Source: Streptomyces olivochromogenes (GTDB lineage: Bacteria; Actinomycetota; Actinomycetes; Streptomycetales; Streptomycetaceae). Taken from it: a stretch of DNA of 64,000 nucleotides. How positions within the stretch are numbered: the stretch's first letter is position 1; the number at the start of each line of letters is the position of its first letter. Location of the stretch: assembly GCF_001514115.1 (NCBI RefSeq), contig NZ_KQ948456.1:343043-407042 (forward strand), read 5' to 3'. The notes beneath the pieces were generated by a model, which saw only the letters and a list, made by a program, of their open reading frames with translations, was not told the DNA's origin and did no database searches. Below, one piece after another: positions 15,474 to 24,474 of this stretch. Position numbers and translations under genes: made by a program.

Positions 15474-15532
15474 TCTTCCAAACTAGCTACGCGGGTTCGA
15501 TTCCCGTCGCCCGCTCCATACGGCTCAGGGCC
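15474..15532 (+). repeat. attR, right copy of the attachment repeat (tRNA-Gly 3' fragment)
   Basis: Identical to 1987-2045 over 59 bp. It contains the 3' half of tRNA-Gly from the anticodon arm to CCA without a 5' half, so it is a displaced tRNA remnant marking the right junction of the element. Confidence 0.92.
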
Positions 15533-15565
15533 GGGCCGGAGGATCACTCCTCCGGCCCGGCCCTG
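15526..15565 (+). terminator. Native tRNA-Gly terminator, now stranded at attR
   Basis: A perfect 18-bp stem (15526-15543 with 15548-15565), loop TCAC, followed by GATCGTTTT. Before insertion it would have lain directly behind tRNA-Gly. Confidence 0.85.
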
Positions 15566-15584
15566 ATCGTTTTCCCGGCCTGCC

Positions 15585-15720
15585 GGATCGCCGGTCGTTT
15601 TGCCCACCGGTCGGATCGCCGACCGGATCACCGACTCGTTTCGCCGGTCGTTTCGCCGGTCGTTTTGCCGGCCGGTCGGATCACCGATCCATTTCCCGGT
15701 CGGTCGGGTCGCTGATCGAG
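15585..15720. repeat. Short degenerate tandem repeats (CGGTCG/TTTCGCCGG)
   Basis: Imperfect repetition of 10-12 bp units such as TCGCCGGTCGTTT and CCGGTCGGATCACCGA. No gene lies in the stretch. Probably intergenic slippage sequence on the chromosomal side of attR. Confidence 0.6.
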
Positions 15721-15827
15721 TCGGCGTGGAGAGCGCGGTCGGCCCTGGGCGCGGCCGACGGGGCCGCGTCCACGAATGGGGGCGGTGAAGGCGCCGGCCC
15801 GTCCCGCCCGGAGATCAGAACCAGGGA

Positions 15828-16022
15828 TCAGAAACTGATCGAGTTGATCGTCTGCGCTATCGAGTCCAGGAAGCGCTGGATGGACGGAGCCATTCCGGTC
15901 GACGCGAGGAAGAAGCCGAAGAGCACCGCGACGATGGCGGGCCCCGCCTTGATCGATCCCCCTCGGATCAGCACCACGAGGATGATCGCCAACAGCAGTA
16001 CCACTGACAGCGAAATGGCCAC
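15828..16022 (-). CDS. 64-aa conserved-looking membrane protein
   Basis: A hydrophobic N-terminal helix (MAISLSVVLLLAIILVVLIR), a second segment (about 26-44: AGPAIVAVLFGFFLASTG) and a short amphipathic tail. GTG start. The regular layout suggests a real inner-membrane protein, of a kind often annotated hypothetical in Streptomyces. Function unknown. Confidence 0.7.
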   Translation of the reverse strand: MAISLSVVLLLAIILVVLIRGGSIKAGPAIVAVLFGFFLASTGMAPSIQRFLDSIAQTINSISF

Positions 16023-16665
16023 AACTGATCACACCCTACGGTCGGTCCGCTCTCCCGGCCCGGGGGTGCAGCCCCGCACACCCCCGCCAGAACCATCGTG
16101 CCACCAACGCGGCCCCCGTATGCCGCAGGTGACACATCGTCGGTCGGGGCCGCCCGGGAACCGCGCTCCCCCGTCCTCCCGTGACGGACCAACTGTGCGA
16201 CCCCGTACGGTAATTCGACCGTGCGTCCGCATGGGAAATTCCGAGGGATCGTTGCCGTGTCCACACATCCCGTGCGCAGGAATTTCCAATTGCTGCCACA
16301 GGCGCGACGAAGAAACCCCGGAGTTCGCCCGGAAGATGACCCCGAAGACACCGAAGGCTGGACATTTCACCAGAGTCGCCCGCGAGTGTTATGCACCAAT
16401 TAGTCATGACGAATGCGGACAGAACGGCGCCGCAACTGCCGCATGCGGTAAGGGGAAATCCTCAAATCCGGAGTACTCGAAACGTTACTCACGGACGAAC
16501 TCACACGTGATAAGCAGGAATAACGCCAGGAGTTTTACGAAGACACACAGACAACGCTAGGGTGCCTCAGATGTTCCACGCCGCCTCGTCCCCCGCAAGA
16601 GCAGCAAGGTCCTGGATCGTCGCCCCCGCTCCCTCCGCTCCCCGCGGTTCCTGGCGGGAGGCTTC
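16023..16665. other. Intergenic region with AT-rich divergent control sequence
   Basis: About 640 bp without a convincing gene. Two palindromic GGAAATTCC/GGAATTTCC 9-mers (16234-16242 and 16279-16287) form an inverted pair. The stretch 16380-16560 is unusually AT-rich for this genome. Probably carries promoters for the flanking divergent genes. Confidence 0.5.
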
Positions 16666-17880
16666 GTGACGAACTCGCTCCACCCGAACGGTCCCCGTCG
16701 AACACCGCTCCCCCCGGCAGAACGGTCGACGGAGGGGGTGCCGACCCCGCGTTCGGCCCCGAGCCGGCCGTCCGACCGGACTTCGAAGCCGGCCGGCGCC
16801 ACCCCCGCCACCGCCCCCACGGCCGCCACGGCCACCCGGCCCGGCAAACCGCGTGACGCCTTCTTCGACAACGCCAAGTACCTGGCGATCGTGCTCGTGG
16901 CCATGGGCCATGCCTGGGAGCCCCTGAAGGGTCAAAGCCGCGTCCTCGAAGCCGCGTACATGGTCGTGTACGCCTTCCACATGCCGGCCTTCATCATCAT
17001 CTCCGGCTACTTCTCCCGCAGTTTCGACATGCGCGCCGACCGGCTGAAGCGGCTGGTCACGGGTGTCGCCGTGCCGTACGTCGTCTTCGAAGTGGCGTAC
17101 GTCCTCTTCAAGCGCTGGGCCGACGACGATCCGTCGCTGCCGATCAGCCTGCTCGACCCCTGGTTCCTCACCTGGTTCCTGTGCGCGCTGTTCATCTGGC
17201 GGCTGACGACGCCGCTGTGGAAGCTGGTCCGCTGGCCGCTTCCGCTCGCGCTCCTCGTGGCCATGCTCGCGACCACGTCGCCGTCCATCGGTGACGACCT
17301 GGATCTGCAGCGGACGCTCCAGTTCCTGCCGTTCTTCGTGCTGGGCCTGTGCATGAAGCCCGAGCACTTCCAGCTGGTGCGCCGCCGCGAGGTACGCATC
17401 CTGTCAGTGCCGGTGTTCGCCGCCGCGCTGGTCGTGAGTTGGTGGGCGGTACCGCGGATGAACCCCGGCTGGTTCTACCACCGCGACAGCGCCCAGGAGC
17501 TGGGTGTCCCCTGGTGGGTCGGCCCCGTGATGGTGCTCGCCCTCCTCGGCTGCTCGCTGGTGCTCACCGCGTGCTTCTTCGCCTGGGTGCCGCGCCGCAG
17601 GATGTGGTTCACGGCGCTCGGCGCGGGCACGCTGTACGGCTATCTGCTGCACGGTTTCCTGGTCAAGGGCGGCGACTACTGGGGCTGGTTCGACCACGAG
17701 TGGCTGCACCGGCCGCTCGGCGAGATCTTCGTGACCCTCGTCGCGGGCGTGGCCGTCACCCTGCTGTGCACGGCGCCGGTCCGGCGCATCTTCCGCTTCG
17801 CGATGGAACCCAGCATGGAGTGGGCGTTCAAGCGGGACGCCACGGAGCTGGCCCGCGAACGAGCCAAGACCCCGGCGTAA
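16666..17880 (+). CDS. Acyltransferase 3 family membrane protein
   Basis: 404 aa. A disordered Pro/Thr-rich N-terminus (1-65) precedes a multi-helix membrane acyltransferase-3 domain, opening with FFDNAKYLAIVLVAMGHAWE (the family RxxD/H region) and FHMPAFIIISGYF. About ten helices follow. Such enzymes O-acylate envelope glycans or lipids; the substrate is not evident. GTG start with GGGAGG. Single gene, facing away from the minus-strand HD/ABC operon downstream. Confidence 0.85.
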   Translation: MTNSLHPNGPRRTPLPPAERSTEGVPTPRSAPSRPSDRTSKPAGATPATAPTAATATRPGKPRDAFFDNAKYLAIVLVAMGHAWEPLKGQSRVLEAAYMVVYAFHMPAFIIISGYFSRSFDMRADRLKRLVTGVAVPYVVFEVAYVLFKRWADDDPSLPISLLDPWFLTWFLCALFIWRLTTPLWKLVRWPLPLALLVAMLATTSPSIGDDLDLQRTLQFLPFFVLGLCMKPEHFQLVRRREVRILSVPVFAAALVVSWWAVPRMNPGWFYHRDSAQELGVPWWVGPVMVLALLGCSLVLTACFFAWVPRRRMWFTALGAGTLYGYLLHGFLVKGGDYWGWFDHEWLHRPLGEIFVTLVAGVAVTLLCTAPVRRIFRFAMEPSMEWAFKRDATELARERAKTPA

Positions 17881-17906
17881 CCACCGTCGACCCGGTACGG
17901 CCGCCG

Positions 17907-18362
17907 TCAGCCCGGCGGCAGTCCGAGCAGCGCCCGCATCGCGGCGTACTTCTTGGTCAGCCGCGCGCGGGTGTGCTCGTCGAGGACCGCGAGCCGGGCC
18001 GGATCGGCGTTGTGTGCCAGGTCCGAGGCCTTGACCACGAGAGCTCCCGGCGTCGTACGAATGCGTTTCGCGTACGACTCCGGGGGCTCTCCCTCGCGTT
18101 TGGTCAGCGCCAGCACGATGTCCTTCGTCCGCCCGGTCAGCGCGGCCTCGCGCAGCCAGTCCTCGGAGAGCACGTCGTCCTCGACGGCGTCGTGCAGCCA
18201 GGCCGCCGCGATCTGCTCGTCGTCGCCGCCGCGCTCACGGACCCCGTCCGCGACGGCCTGCAGGTGCTCCGTGTACGGCCGCCCCGCCTTGTCGGTCTGG
18301 GCGGCATGCGCCGTACGGGCGAGGGCCTCTATTTCGGCCAGGGTCAGGAGAGTCTGCGTCAC
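17907..18362 (-). CDS. HD-domain phosphohydrolase (RelA/SpoT-hydrolase-like)
   Basis: 151 aa with the metal-binding HD pattern: TEHLQAVA, then AAAWLHDAVEDD, and DLAHNAD. This resembles MESH1-type small (p)ppGpp or nucleotide hydrolases. The GTG start overlaps the ABC permease stop by 4 nt (GTGA), so it is the third gene of that operon. The substrate is not determined by sequence. Confidence 0.82.
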   Translation of the reverse strand: MTQTLLTLAEIEALARTAHAAQTDKAGRPYTEHLQAVADGVRERGGDDEQIAAAWLHDAVEDDVLSEDWLREAALTGRTKDIVLALTKREGEPPESYAKRIRTTPGALVVKASDLAHNADPARLAVLDEHTRARLTKKYAAMRALLGLPPG

Positions 18363-20884
18363 CCCTCCAGTGTCTCCCGCCGCAGCGCCGCGCGGGCGGG
18401 GACGGTGACCGCCGTCAGACCGAGCATGACAACCGCCCCGGCGAAGGACCCGTACAAAAGGGGCGGGATGTACGGTCCCTGCCCGGTCAGCCCCTTCATC
18501 ATCGGCACCAGCGTGGCGAGCGCGATGGCCGTGCCGAGGACGATGCCGGCCAGGGCGACCAGCAGGGCCTCCCAGCGGATCATGCGCAGCACCTGGCGGC
18601 GGGTGGAGCCGATCAGCCGGAGCGTGCCGAGTTCGACGCGCCGGTCGAGGACCGTCATCACGAGGGTGTTGGCGGCGGCGACGGCCGCGAAGCCGCCGAG
18701 CACCGCCGCCATCACGGTGTTCGCCCAGGCGTTGAGCGCGCGGTCCCGGGACTCGGCGATGGTGTGGTCGGCGCGGTCGCGGACCGTGCCGAGCCCGGAG
18801 AGACCAGCCGCCGTGCCGCCCTTCGTCCAGATCTCGCTGTCGAAGGAGTCGCTCACGTGACGCGCCAGGTCGGACCTCGCGAGCGTGACCTGGGACAGCC
18901 CCAGGCCCCGGCCGTACGTCGCCACGAGCGTCGGGGACACCTTGGTGCCGTCGGGCAGGCGGAGCGCGAGCCGGTCGCCCACCTCGGCGTGGGCGCTGTC
19001 CGCGAGCGAGGCGTCCATCGCGACCTCGCCCGGCTTCAGGGAGAGGGCGCCGCGCCGGACGTCCAGGTCCTGGACGGCGGCGAGTTCCCGCACGGATCCG
19101 GTGACCCCTTGGGCGGTGGCCGACTCCAGCGAACCGCTCACCGGCACCAGTACCGCCGTCTTCAACAGGCCCACGGCCGAGGTCACGCCGGGCGCGCGGG
19201 CGGCCCGTGCCACCGCGTCCGGGGCGAGACCGGTGTCCGAGGTGACGATGTGATCGGCGACGATGCCGCGGCGCTGCTGCTCCAGGGTGGCCCGCTCCTC
19301 ACTCGTGTGCATGAACACGAGCACCGAGGAGAAGGCCATGGCGAGCACGATCGGGGTGATCGCGGAGGCCAGCCGACGCGCGTTCGTACGGGAGTTGGCG
19401 GCGGCCAGCGCGGCGGAGGCGCCCGCGCCGCGCAGCGGCAGCCCGAACAGGGCGGCGCAGACACGCGCCACCAGCGGCCCGAGCAACGCCACGGCCAGCA
19501 TGAAGAGCATGACCACGCCGAGCGCCGCGTTGGCCGCGTCCTCGCCGGTCAGCGAGGCGGCGAGGCCCGCGCAGACGAAGCCGCCGGCCGCCGCAGCGAG
19601 CCCCAGCGGCGTACGGATCCAGCCCGGCCGCAGCCGTTCCACGGACGCTTCGCCGAGCGCGAGCCCCGGTTTGATCCGCGAGGAACGGTGGGCCGCCATG
19701 TAGCCCGCGAACAGCGCGGTGAGCAGCACGGTGCCCACGGCGATGAGCAGCGGGATGTACGAGACGGACAGGTCGACGGCCTCGGGGACCGCGCCCTTGT
19801 CCTTCAGCTGTCCGAACCACCAGTGGGCGAGGCCGATACCGGGGAGGCAGCCGACCACTCCCGCCGCGGGGGCGACGAGCAGGGCCTCGGTGGCGATCGT
19901 GCGGCGGATCTGCCGCGGGGTCGTACCGATGGCCCGCAGCAGCGCGAACTCACGGCGGCGCTGGCCCACCGAGAGGGCGACGGTACCGGCCGCGGTGAAG
20001 ACGGCGACCACGGTGGCGACGCCCCCGAAGGAGCCGCCGAGTCCGGTGAGCAGTTCCCTGGCCTCGGCGAGCGAGGCGTTCTCGACGGCGCCCCGCTCGT
20101 CGCCGGTGTGCACCCGCGCGGGCGAGGAGGCGCCGAGGGCCCGCGCCACCTGGGACTTCAGCGTCCCGGCGCGGACGCCGTCCTTGGGGAGGACGGCGAT
20201 GGCGTCGACCCGGCCCGGGTGCGCGGAGAGGCGTACGGCCTCGGCGTCGGCGAACCAGACGGTGGGCGTGGGCTGTGAGGCGGTCGTGCCGGAGACACGG
20301 AAGGTGTGGGGTCCGTCGGCGGTGGTGAGCGTGACGCGGTCGCCGACGGCCCTGCCCCCGGCGTCGGAAAGGACGACCTCACCGGGGCCGGGGGCGCGGC
20401 CGGCCACGACCTTCTCGCCGGTGAAGGCCGTGGAGCCCCAGCCGTGCGCGGTACGGGCCTCTTGTGCGGTACCGGTCTCGTGCGCGTCGGCCTGGACGGG
20501 GAAGGTCACATCGGCGATCGCCGTACGCGCTCCCGGTACCGACGCGGCCTTCGCCACCAGGGAGTTGTCGAGGCGGGCCCGGTCCGGGACCTGGGTGGCC
20601 TCGTCCTCGCGGTCCTCGCCGTGGCCACTGACGAGATGGGCGCGCTGGTCGGCGGCGACGACGACCGGGGCGTGGGCATAGCGCTGGGGCGGCACGGATG
20701 CCCGTACGCCCGTCTCCAGGAGGATGCCGCAGGCCGCGACGACGAGTGCGGCCATCGCGAGTGCGACGAACGTACCCACGAAACCGGCGGGCCTGAAGCG
20801 GAGGGCGGCGCGGGCGAGACCGTTGGGCAGGCGTGCGGGCCTGGGGGCCGGCCCGGGGGCGGACCTGGGTGCGGACCTGGTCAT
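18359..20884 (-). CDS. FtsX-like ABC transporter permease (MacB type)
   Basis: 841-aa permease with two FtsX domains. A first helix after an Ala/Pro-rich start (about 28-52), a large extracytoplasmic part, a three-helix FtsX block near 270-400, helices near 430-490, a second periplasmic-type part and a C-terminal FtsX block. It starts at ATG 20884, overlapping the ATPase stop by one base. An exporter or mechanotransmission-type complex (lipid, peptide or cell-wall role) is likely. Confidence 0.88.
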   Translation of the reverse strand: MTRSAPRSAPGPAPRPARLPNGLARAALRFRPAGFVGTFVALAMAALVVAACGILLETGVRASVPPQRYAHAPVVVAADQRAHLVSGHGEDREDEATQVPDRARLDNSLVAKAASVPGARTAIADVTFPVQADAHETGTAQEARTAHGWGSTAFTGEKVVAGRAPGPGEVVLSDAGGRAVGDRVTLTTADGPHTFRVSGTTASQPTPTVWFADAEAVRLSAHPGRVDAIAVLPKDGVRAGTLKSQVARALGASSPARVHTGDERGAVENASLAEARELLTGLGGSFGGVATVVAVFTAAGTVALSVGQRRREFALLRAIGTTPRQIRRTIATEALLVAPAAGVVGCLPGIGLAHWWFGQLKDKGAVPEAVDLSVSYIPLLIAVGTVLLTALFAGYMAAHRSSRIKPGLALGEASVERLRPGWIRTPLGLAAAAGGFVCAGLAASLTGEDAANAALGVVMLFMLAVALLGPLVARVCAALFGLPLRGAGASAALAAANSRTNARRLASAITPIVLAMAFSSVLVFMHTSEERATLEQQRRGIVADHIVTSDTGLAPDAVARAARAPGVTSAVGLLKTAVLVPVSGSLESATAQGVTGSVRELAAVQDLDVRRGALSLKPGEVAMDASLADSAHAEVGDRLALRLPDGTKVSPTLVATYGRGLGLSQVTLARSDLARHVSDSFDSEIWTKGGTAAGLSGLGTVRDRADHTIAESRDRALNAWANTVMAAVLGGFAAVAAANTLVMTVLDRRVELGTLRLIGSTRRQVLRMIRWEALLVALAGIVLGTAIALATLVPMMKGLTGQGPYIPPLLYGSFAGAVVMLGLTAVTVPARAALRRETLEG

Positions 20885-21696
20885 CAGGCTGCCGCTCGGG
20901 CGTACGCGGGGGTGGTGAGCGACGTCATGCGGGCGGCGATGTGCTGGGCCGAGGCGCGTTCGAGGTGGTCGGCGATCGAGCCGTCGGCGAGGAACAGGAC
21001 GCGGTCCGCCCAGGCGGCGGCCGCCGGGTCGTGGGTGACCATGACGACCGTCGAGCCGAGGCCGTCGACGGCTCCCCTGAGCAGGCCGAGGATCTCGGCG
21101 GCCGTGGTCGTGTCCAGGGCTCCCGTCGGCTCGTCCGCGAACACCACGTCCGGGCGGGTGACCAGGGCGCGGGCGATCGCGACGCGTTGCTGCTGGCCGC
21201 CGGAGAGCTGGCCGGGGCGGCGGCGGGCCTTGTCGGCGAGGCCGACCTGGGCGAGGACCTCGGCGGCGCGGTGGCGGTCGGGGCGGTGGCCCGCCAGGCG
21301 GGTGGGGAGGACGACGTTCTGTTCGACCGTGAGGGAGGGCAGGAGGTTGAAGGCCTGGAAGACGAAGCCGAGGCGGGTGCGGCGCAGGGCGGTCAGCTTG
21401 TTCTCGCTCATGCCGGTGATGTCCGTGCCGCCGAGATGGACGGTGCCGGCGGTGGGGCGGTCGAGGCCGGCCGCGCACTGAAGGAACGTGGACTTTCCGG
21501 AGCCCGAGGGGCCCATGATCGCGGTGAAACTGCCGCGGGGGAGGGCGAGGTCGAGGCCGCGCAGGGCGTGGACGGTGTTGCCGCCACGGCCGTACTGGCG
21601 TCGTACGCCGCGGAGTTCCACGGCCCAGTCGGCGGTGGGGCCCGGGTCGGCCGCGACCGCGTTCGCGTGTTCGTGGCGCTTCTTCCGCAGGCCCAT
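20884..21696 (-). CDS. ABC transporter ATP-binding protein (LolD/MacB type)
   Basis: 270 aa. Walker A GPSGSGKS, Q-loop FVFQAFNLLPSLTV, signature LSGGQQQRVAIARAL, Walker B VVFADEPTGALD and the H-loop MVTHD are all present. The ATG at 21696 is chosen because AGAGGA precedes it. It energises the FtsX permease encoded immediately downstream. Confidence 0.92.
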   Translation of the reverse strand: MGLRKKRHEHANAVAADPGPTADWAVELRGVRRQYGRGGNTVHALRGLDLALPRGSFTAIMGPSGSGKSTFLQCAAGLDRPTAGTVHLGGTDITGMSENKLTALRRTRLGFVFQAFNLLPSLTVEQNVVLPTRLAGHRPDRHRAAEVLAQVGLADKARRRPGQLSGGQQQRVAIARALVTRPDVVFADEPTGALDTTTAAEILGLLRGAVDGLGSTVVMVTHDPAAAAWADRVLFLADGSIADHLERASAQHIAARMTSLTTPAYARAAA

Positions 21697-21840
21697 GGTG
21701 GGTCCGTCCTCTCGCCGCATTCGTCTGTTCGCTCGGGTGATGTCTCGAACGTACGGATGTGGAGGGGGGTGGGACCATGAGGCGGACCGCCGACTCCGGG
21801 TGGGGAGAACCCCACCCGCCGCGGGCGGAACGCAGAGTCG

Positions 21841-23013
21841 TCAGCGGGTGGCGGTGGCGCCGTCTCGGCAGATCAGGAGGAGGGCTCGGTCGTCGTTGAC
21901 GTCCTTGGCGACCGCCTCGATGAGGTGCCACGCGGCGCCGTGGAAACCGCCCGCGACATAGCGGTCGGCCTCGCCGGTGAGGCGGTCGATGCCCTCGACG
22001 ATGTCACGGTCGGAGGTTTCCACCAGACCGTCCGTGAAGAGCATCAGGACGTCCCCGGGCCGCAGGGAACCCTTGACGGGGTCGAACTGGGCACCGTCGT
22101 ACACCCCGAGGAGCGGACCCTCCGCGGCCTTCTCCTCCCAGCGCCCGCTGCCCGCGCTGAGCTGAAGGCCCGGCGGGTGCCCGGCGGAGAAGAGTTCGTA
22201 GTCGCCGGAGTCCAGGTCCAGGACCAGGTGGATCGACGTGGCGAAGCCCTCGTCCCAGTCCTGGCGCAGGAGGTAGCCGTTCGCGGCGGGCAGGAAGGCG
22301 TGGGGTGGGAGCGATCCCAACAAGCCGCCGAAGGCTCCCGAGAGGAGCAGGGCGCGCGACCCCGCATCCATGCCTTTTCCGGACACATCGGTCAGGACGA
22401 CTTCGAGGGTTCGGCCGCTGTTCGTACGTGCGGCCACGACGAAGTCCCCCGAGAACGACTGACCGCCCGCCGGGCGCAACGCCATCTCCCGGTGCCAGCC
22501 CATCGGCAGGCCCGGCAGCTTGCTCTGCACCCGGATGCGTTCGCGCAGGTCGAAGAGCATGGTGCCGCCGCGCCGCCAGGGCACGCCGACCCGGCTGCGG
22601 AACTGGGCGATCAGCAGGCCGAAGAAGCCGCAGGCCGCGACGACCAGGACCACGCCCGGGGTGACCCGGGAGGGGCCCTCGGTGTACGGGCCCAGCTTCA
22701 CGGACTCCACTATCAGCGCGGTGGCGGCGGCCGCGTACAGGCCGAGCAGGCTGGCGGGGCGCAGCAGAAGGCCGCCCGCGACGATCGGCAGGACCAGCGC
22801 GGCCGGGGAGCACCAGACCGAGTTCATCAGCGTCGTGGCCGCGATCACGGGGATGGTGAGCAGCAGACCGGCCAGTGCGATCCAGTCCGAACCGTCGCCG
22901 CGGAAGTAGTCGACGGCGGATCTGCGCACGCCGGTGCGGGCCCGGTGCCACTGCTTCTTCAACCGGGCCGTGAACGTCTCGGCTTCCGCGCGCCGCTCTC
23001 GTCCTGCTGCCAT
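21841..23013 (-). CDS. Membrane-anchored SpoIIE/RsbU-type PP2C phosphatase
   Basis: 390 aa. Four or five membrane helices (about 44-135) are followed by a SpoIIE-type PP2C domain (about 175-385) with FSGDFV, TDVSGKGMDAG, FTDGLVET and DDRALLL supplying the metal-binding Asp residues. Such phosphatases dephosphorylate anti-anti-sigma factors in partner-switch circuits; no STAS or anti-sigma gene adjoins it, so the target is elsewhere. Confidence 0.88.
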   Translation of the reverse strand: MAAGRERRAEAETFTARLKKQWHRARTGVRRSAVDYFRGDGSDWIALAGLLLTIPVIAATTLMNSVWCSPAALVLPIVAGGLLLRPASLLGLYAAAATALIVESVKLGPYTEGPSRVTPGVVLVVAACGFFGLLIAQFRSRVGVPWRRGGTMLFDLRERIRVQSKLPGLPMGWHREMALRPAGGQSFSGDFVVAARTNSGRTLEVVLTDVSGKGMDAGSRALLLSGAFGGLLGSLPPHAFLPAANGYLLRQDWDEGFATSIHLVLDLDSGDYELFSAGHPPGLQLSAGSGRWEEKAAEGPLLGVYDGAQFDPVKGSLRPGDVLMLFTDGLVETSDRDIVEGIDRLTGEADRYVAGGFHGAAWHLIEAVAKDVNDDRALLLICRDGATATR

Positions 23014-23163
23014 TAGTTCGGGACCCTATCCATCGGACCAGGTGCTTGGCACGGGAGGTCCCACTTGTCCCCCGTCCGAGCGCTCAACATCACAGTGAAC
23101 GGCGCCTCCGGAGGTGGGGGAAATTCCCTCGCTCGTACCGCATTGCCCTGGTAGGCATGGCGT

Positions 23164-24393
23164 ATGACGACTGACTTGCGGGTGCTGCGGCAACCCGAGT
23201 GGAACACGTGGTACGACAACCTGATCCGCGCGTTCGGGGGCGTACCGGAGTCGTCCGAGGAGCGCGATGTGATGAACGCGCTCACAGAGTACGACCGTTT
23301 CCTGGGGATCTGGGACGGCGACCAGTGTGTGGGCACCGCGGGGGCGTTCTCCTTCCGGGTCACCGTCCCCGGCGGCACCTCTGTACCGGCCGCGGGCATC
23401 ACGATGGTGAGCGTCGCGGCCACCCACCGGCGGCGCGGGCTGCTGAGGTCGATGATGCGGCGGCAGCTGGACGACATCCGCTCATGGGGTGAACCGCTGG
23501 CCGTGCTGACCGCGTCGGAGCCGGTGATCTACGGCCGGTTCGGCTACGGCATCGCGACCCACCAGTACAACGTCGAGATCGACACGACCCGGGTACGGCT
23601 GTCCGTACCGCCCGGCACCGATGACGTACGTCTGCGGTACGCCGCGCCTGCCGAGGTGCTCGACGCCTGCGAGGCGGTGTACGCGCGGCTGGTCCCGGGC
23701 CGGCCGGGCATGCTGGCGCGGCGGCCCGGCTGGGACCGGGCGATGCTGCTCGACCCGGAGAGCGAGCGGGACGGGGCGTCGCCGTTGCAGTGCGTGGTCG
23801 CCGAGCGGGACGACGCGGTCGTGGGCTACGCCCGGTACCGGATCAAGCAGGACGGCGACCACCGCGGGGCCGGGTTCACCGTCCGCCTCGACCAGTTGGA
23901 GGCGCTCGACCCGGCGACGCACGCGGCGCTGTGGCGGTTCCTCTTCGAGATCGACCTGACGTCCACGCTGCGCGCGCTCGGTCGCCCCGTCGACGAGGCG
24001 TGGCAGTACATGGTGTCCGACATCCGCCGCTGCGCGGTGCGGATGCGGGACGCGCTGCACGTGCGGCTCGTGGACGTCGGTGCCGCGTTGGAGGCGCGGA
24101 CGTATCAGGCGCCGGTGGACGTGGTGTTCGAGGTGGAGGACGCGTTCTGCCCCTGGAACGAGGGGCGTTGGCGGCTGACCGGGGACGCCAAGGGCGCGAC
24201 CTGTGTGCGCACGTCGGACGCCGCCGATCTCGCGCTGTCCGTACGGGAGTTGGGGGCGGCGTATCTCGGCGGGGTGTCCTTGGCCTCGCTCGCGGCGGCG
24301 GGGCGGGTGCGGGAGTTGCGCCAAGGCGCGCTCGCGGAGGCCTCGGTGGGTTTCTCGTCGACGGTCGCGCCCTGGTTGCCGCACGGGTTCTAG
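23164..24393 (+). CDS. Eis-like GNAT N-acetyltransferase
   Basis: 409 aa, the length and layout of Eis proteins: an N-terminal GNAT domain with V-x-x-x-H-RRRGLL acetyl-CoA loop (SVAATHRRRGLLRSMM), a second GNAT-like region and a sterol-carrier-like C-terminal domain. The Tyr in YGRFGYG corresponds to the proposed catalytic acid, and the chain ends LPHGF, as in Eis, where the C-terminal carboxylate acts as base. Eis enzymes acetylate amines, including aminoglycosides. Confidence 0.88.
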   Translation: MTTDLRVLRQPEWNTWYDNLIRAFGGVPESSEERDVMNALTEYDRFLGIWDGDQCVGTAGAFSFRVTVPGGTSVPAAGITMVSVAATHRRRGLLRSMMRRQLDDIRSWGEPLAVLTASEPVIYGRFGYGIATHQYNVEIDTTRVRLSVPPGTDDVRLRYAAPAEVLDACEAVYARLVPGRPGMLARRPGWDRAMLLDPESERDGASPLQCVVAERDDAVVGYARYRIKQDGDHRGAGFTVRLDQLEALDPATHAALWRFLFEIDLTSTLRALGRPVDEAWQYMVSDIRRCAVRMRDALHVRLVDVGAALEARTYQAPVDVVFEVEDAFCPWNEGRWRLTGDAKGATCVRTSDAADLALSVRELGAAYLGGVSLASLAAAGRVRELRQGALAEASVGFSSTVAPWLPHGF

Positions 24394-24438
24394 TCCCGGG
24401 GGGGGGCGACCCCGGCTCATCTGTCCTGTTTTACCTGT

Positions 24439-24474
24439 TCTATGAGCTCTATGTGCTCTATGTGCTCTATGTGT
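24439..24474. repeat. 9-bp tandem repeat, four copies
   Basis: Four units of TCTATGTGC, the first carrying TCTATGAGC and the last ending in T. The array abuts the nei stop codon at 24475. A low-GC microsatellite in a GC-rich genome. Confidence 0.85.

Larger units (their letters stand above)
1987..15532. mobile_element. AICE (pSAM2-like integrative and conjugative element) in tRNA-Gly
   Basis: The element is bounded by 59-bp direct repeats (attL 1987-2045, attR 15474-15532), a net insertion of 13,487 bp. It contains tyrosine integrase, excisionase, rolling-circle Rep, FtsK-type single-protein DNA translocase, Spd-like small membrane proteins and regulators: the full AICE backbone in pSAM2 order. 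Such elements excise, replicate by rolling circle and move as double-stranded DNA between mycelia. All key genes look intact, so it may be active. Cargo lies between the XRE-TPR regulator and attR. Confidence 0.93.

Noticed and set aside
15474..15532. Second tRNA-Gly gene
   Set aside because: Only the 3' half is present; it is the attR remnant.
16023..16665. Several 110-240 codon frames in the intergenic region
   Set aside because: Mutually overlapping on both strands, Arg/Pro/Gly-rich, without ribosome sites or codon bias.
20885..21931. Frame extension giving a 1190-residue fusion upstream of the ABC permease
   Set aside because: The extension runs out of frame over the ATPase gene and is Arg/Pro-rich. 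The permease start at 20884 overlaps the ATPase stop as usual.
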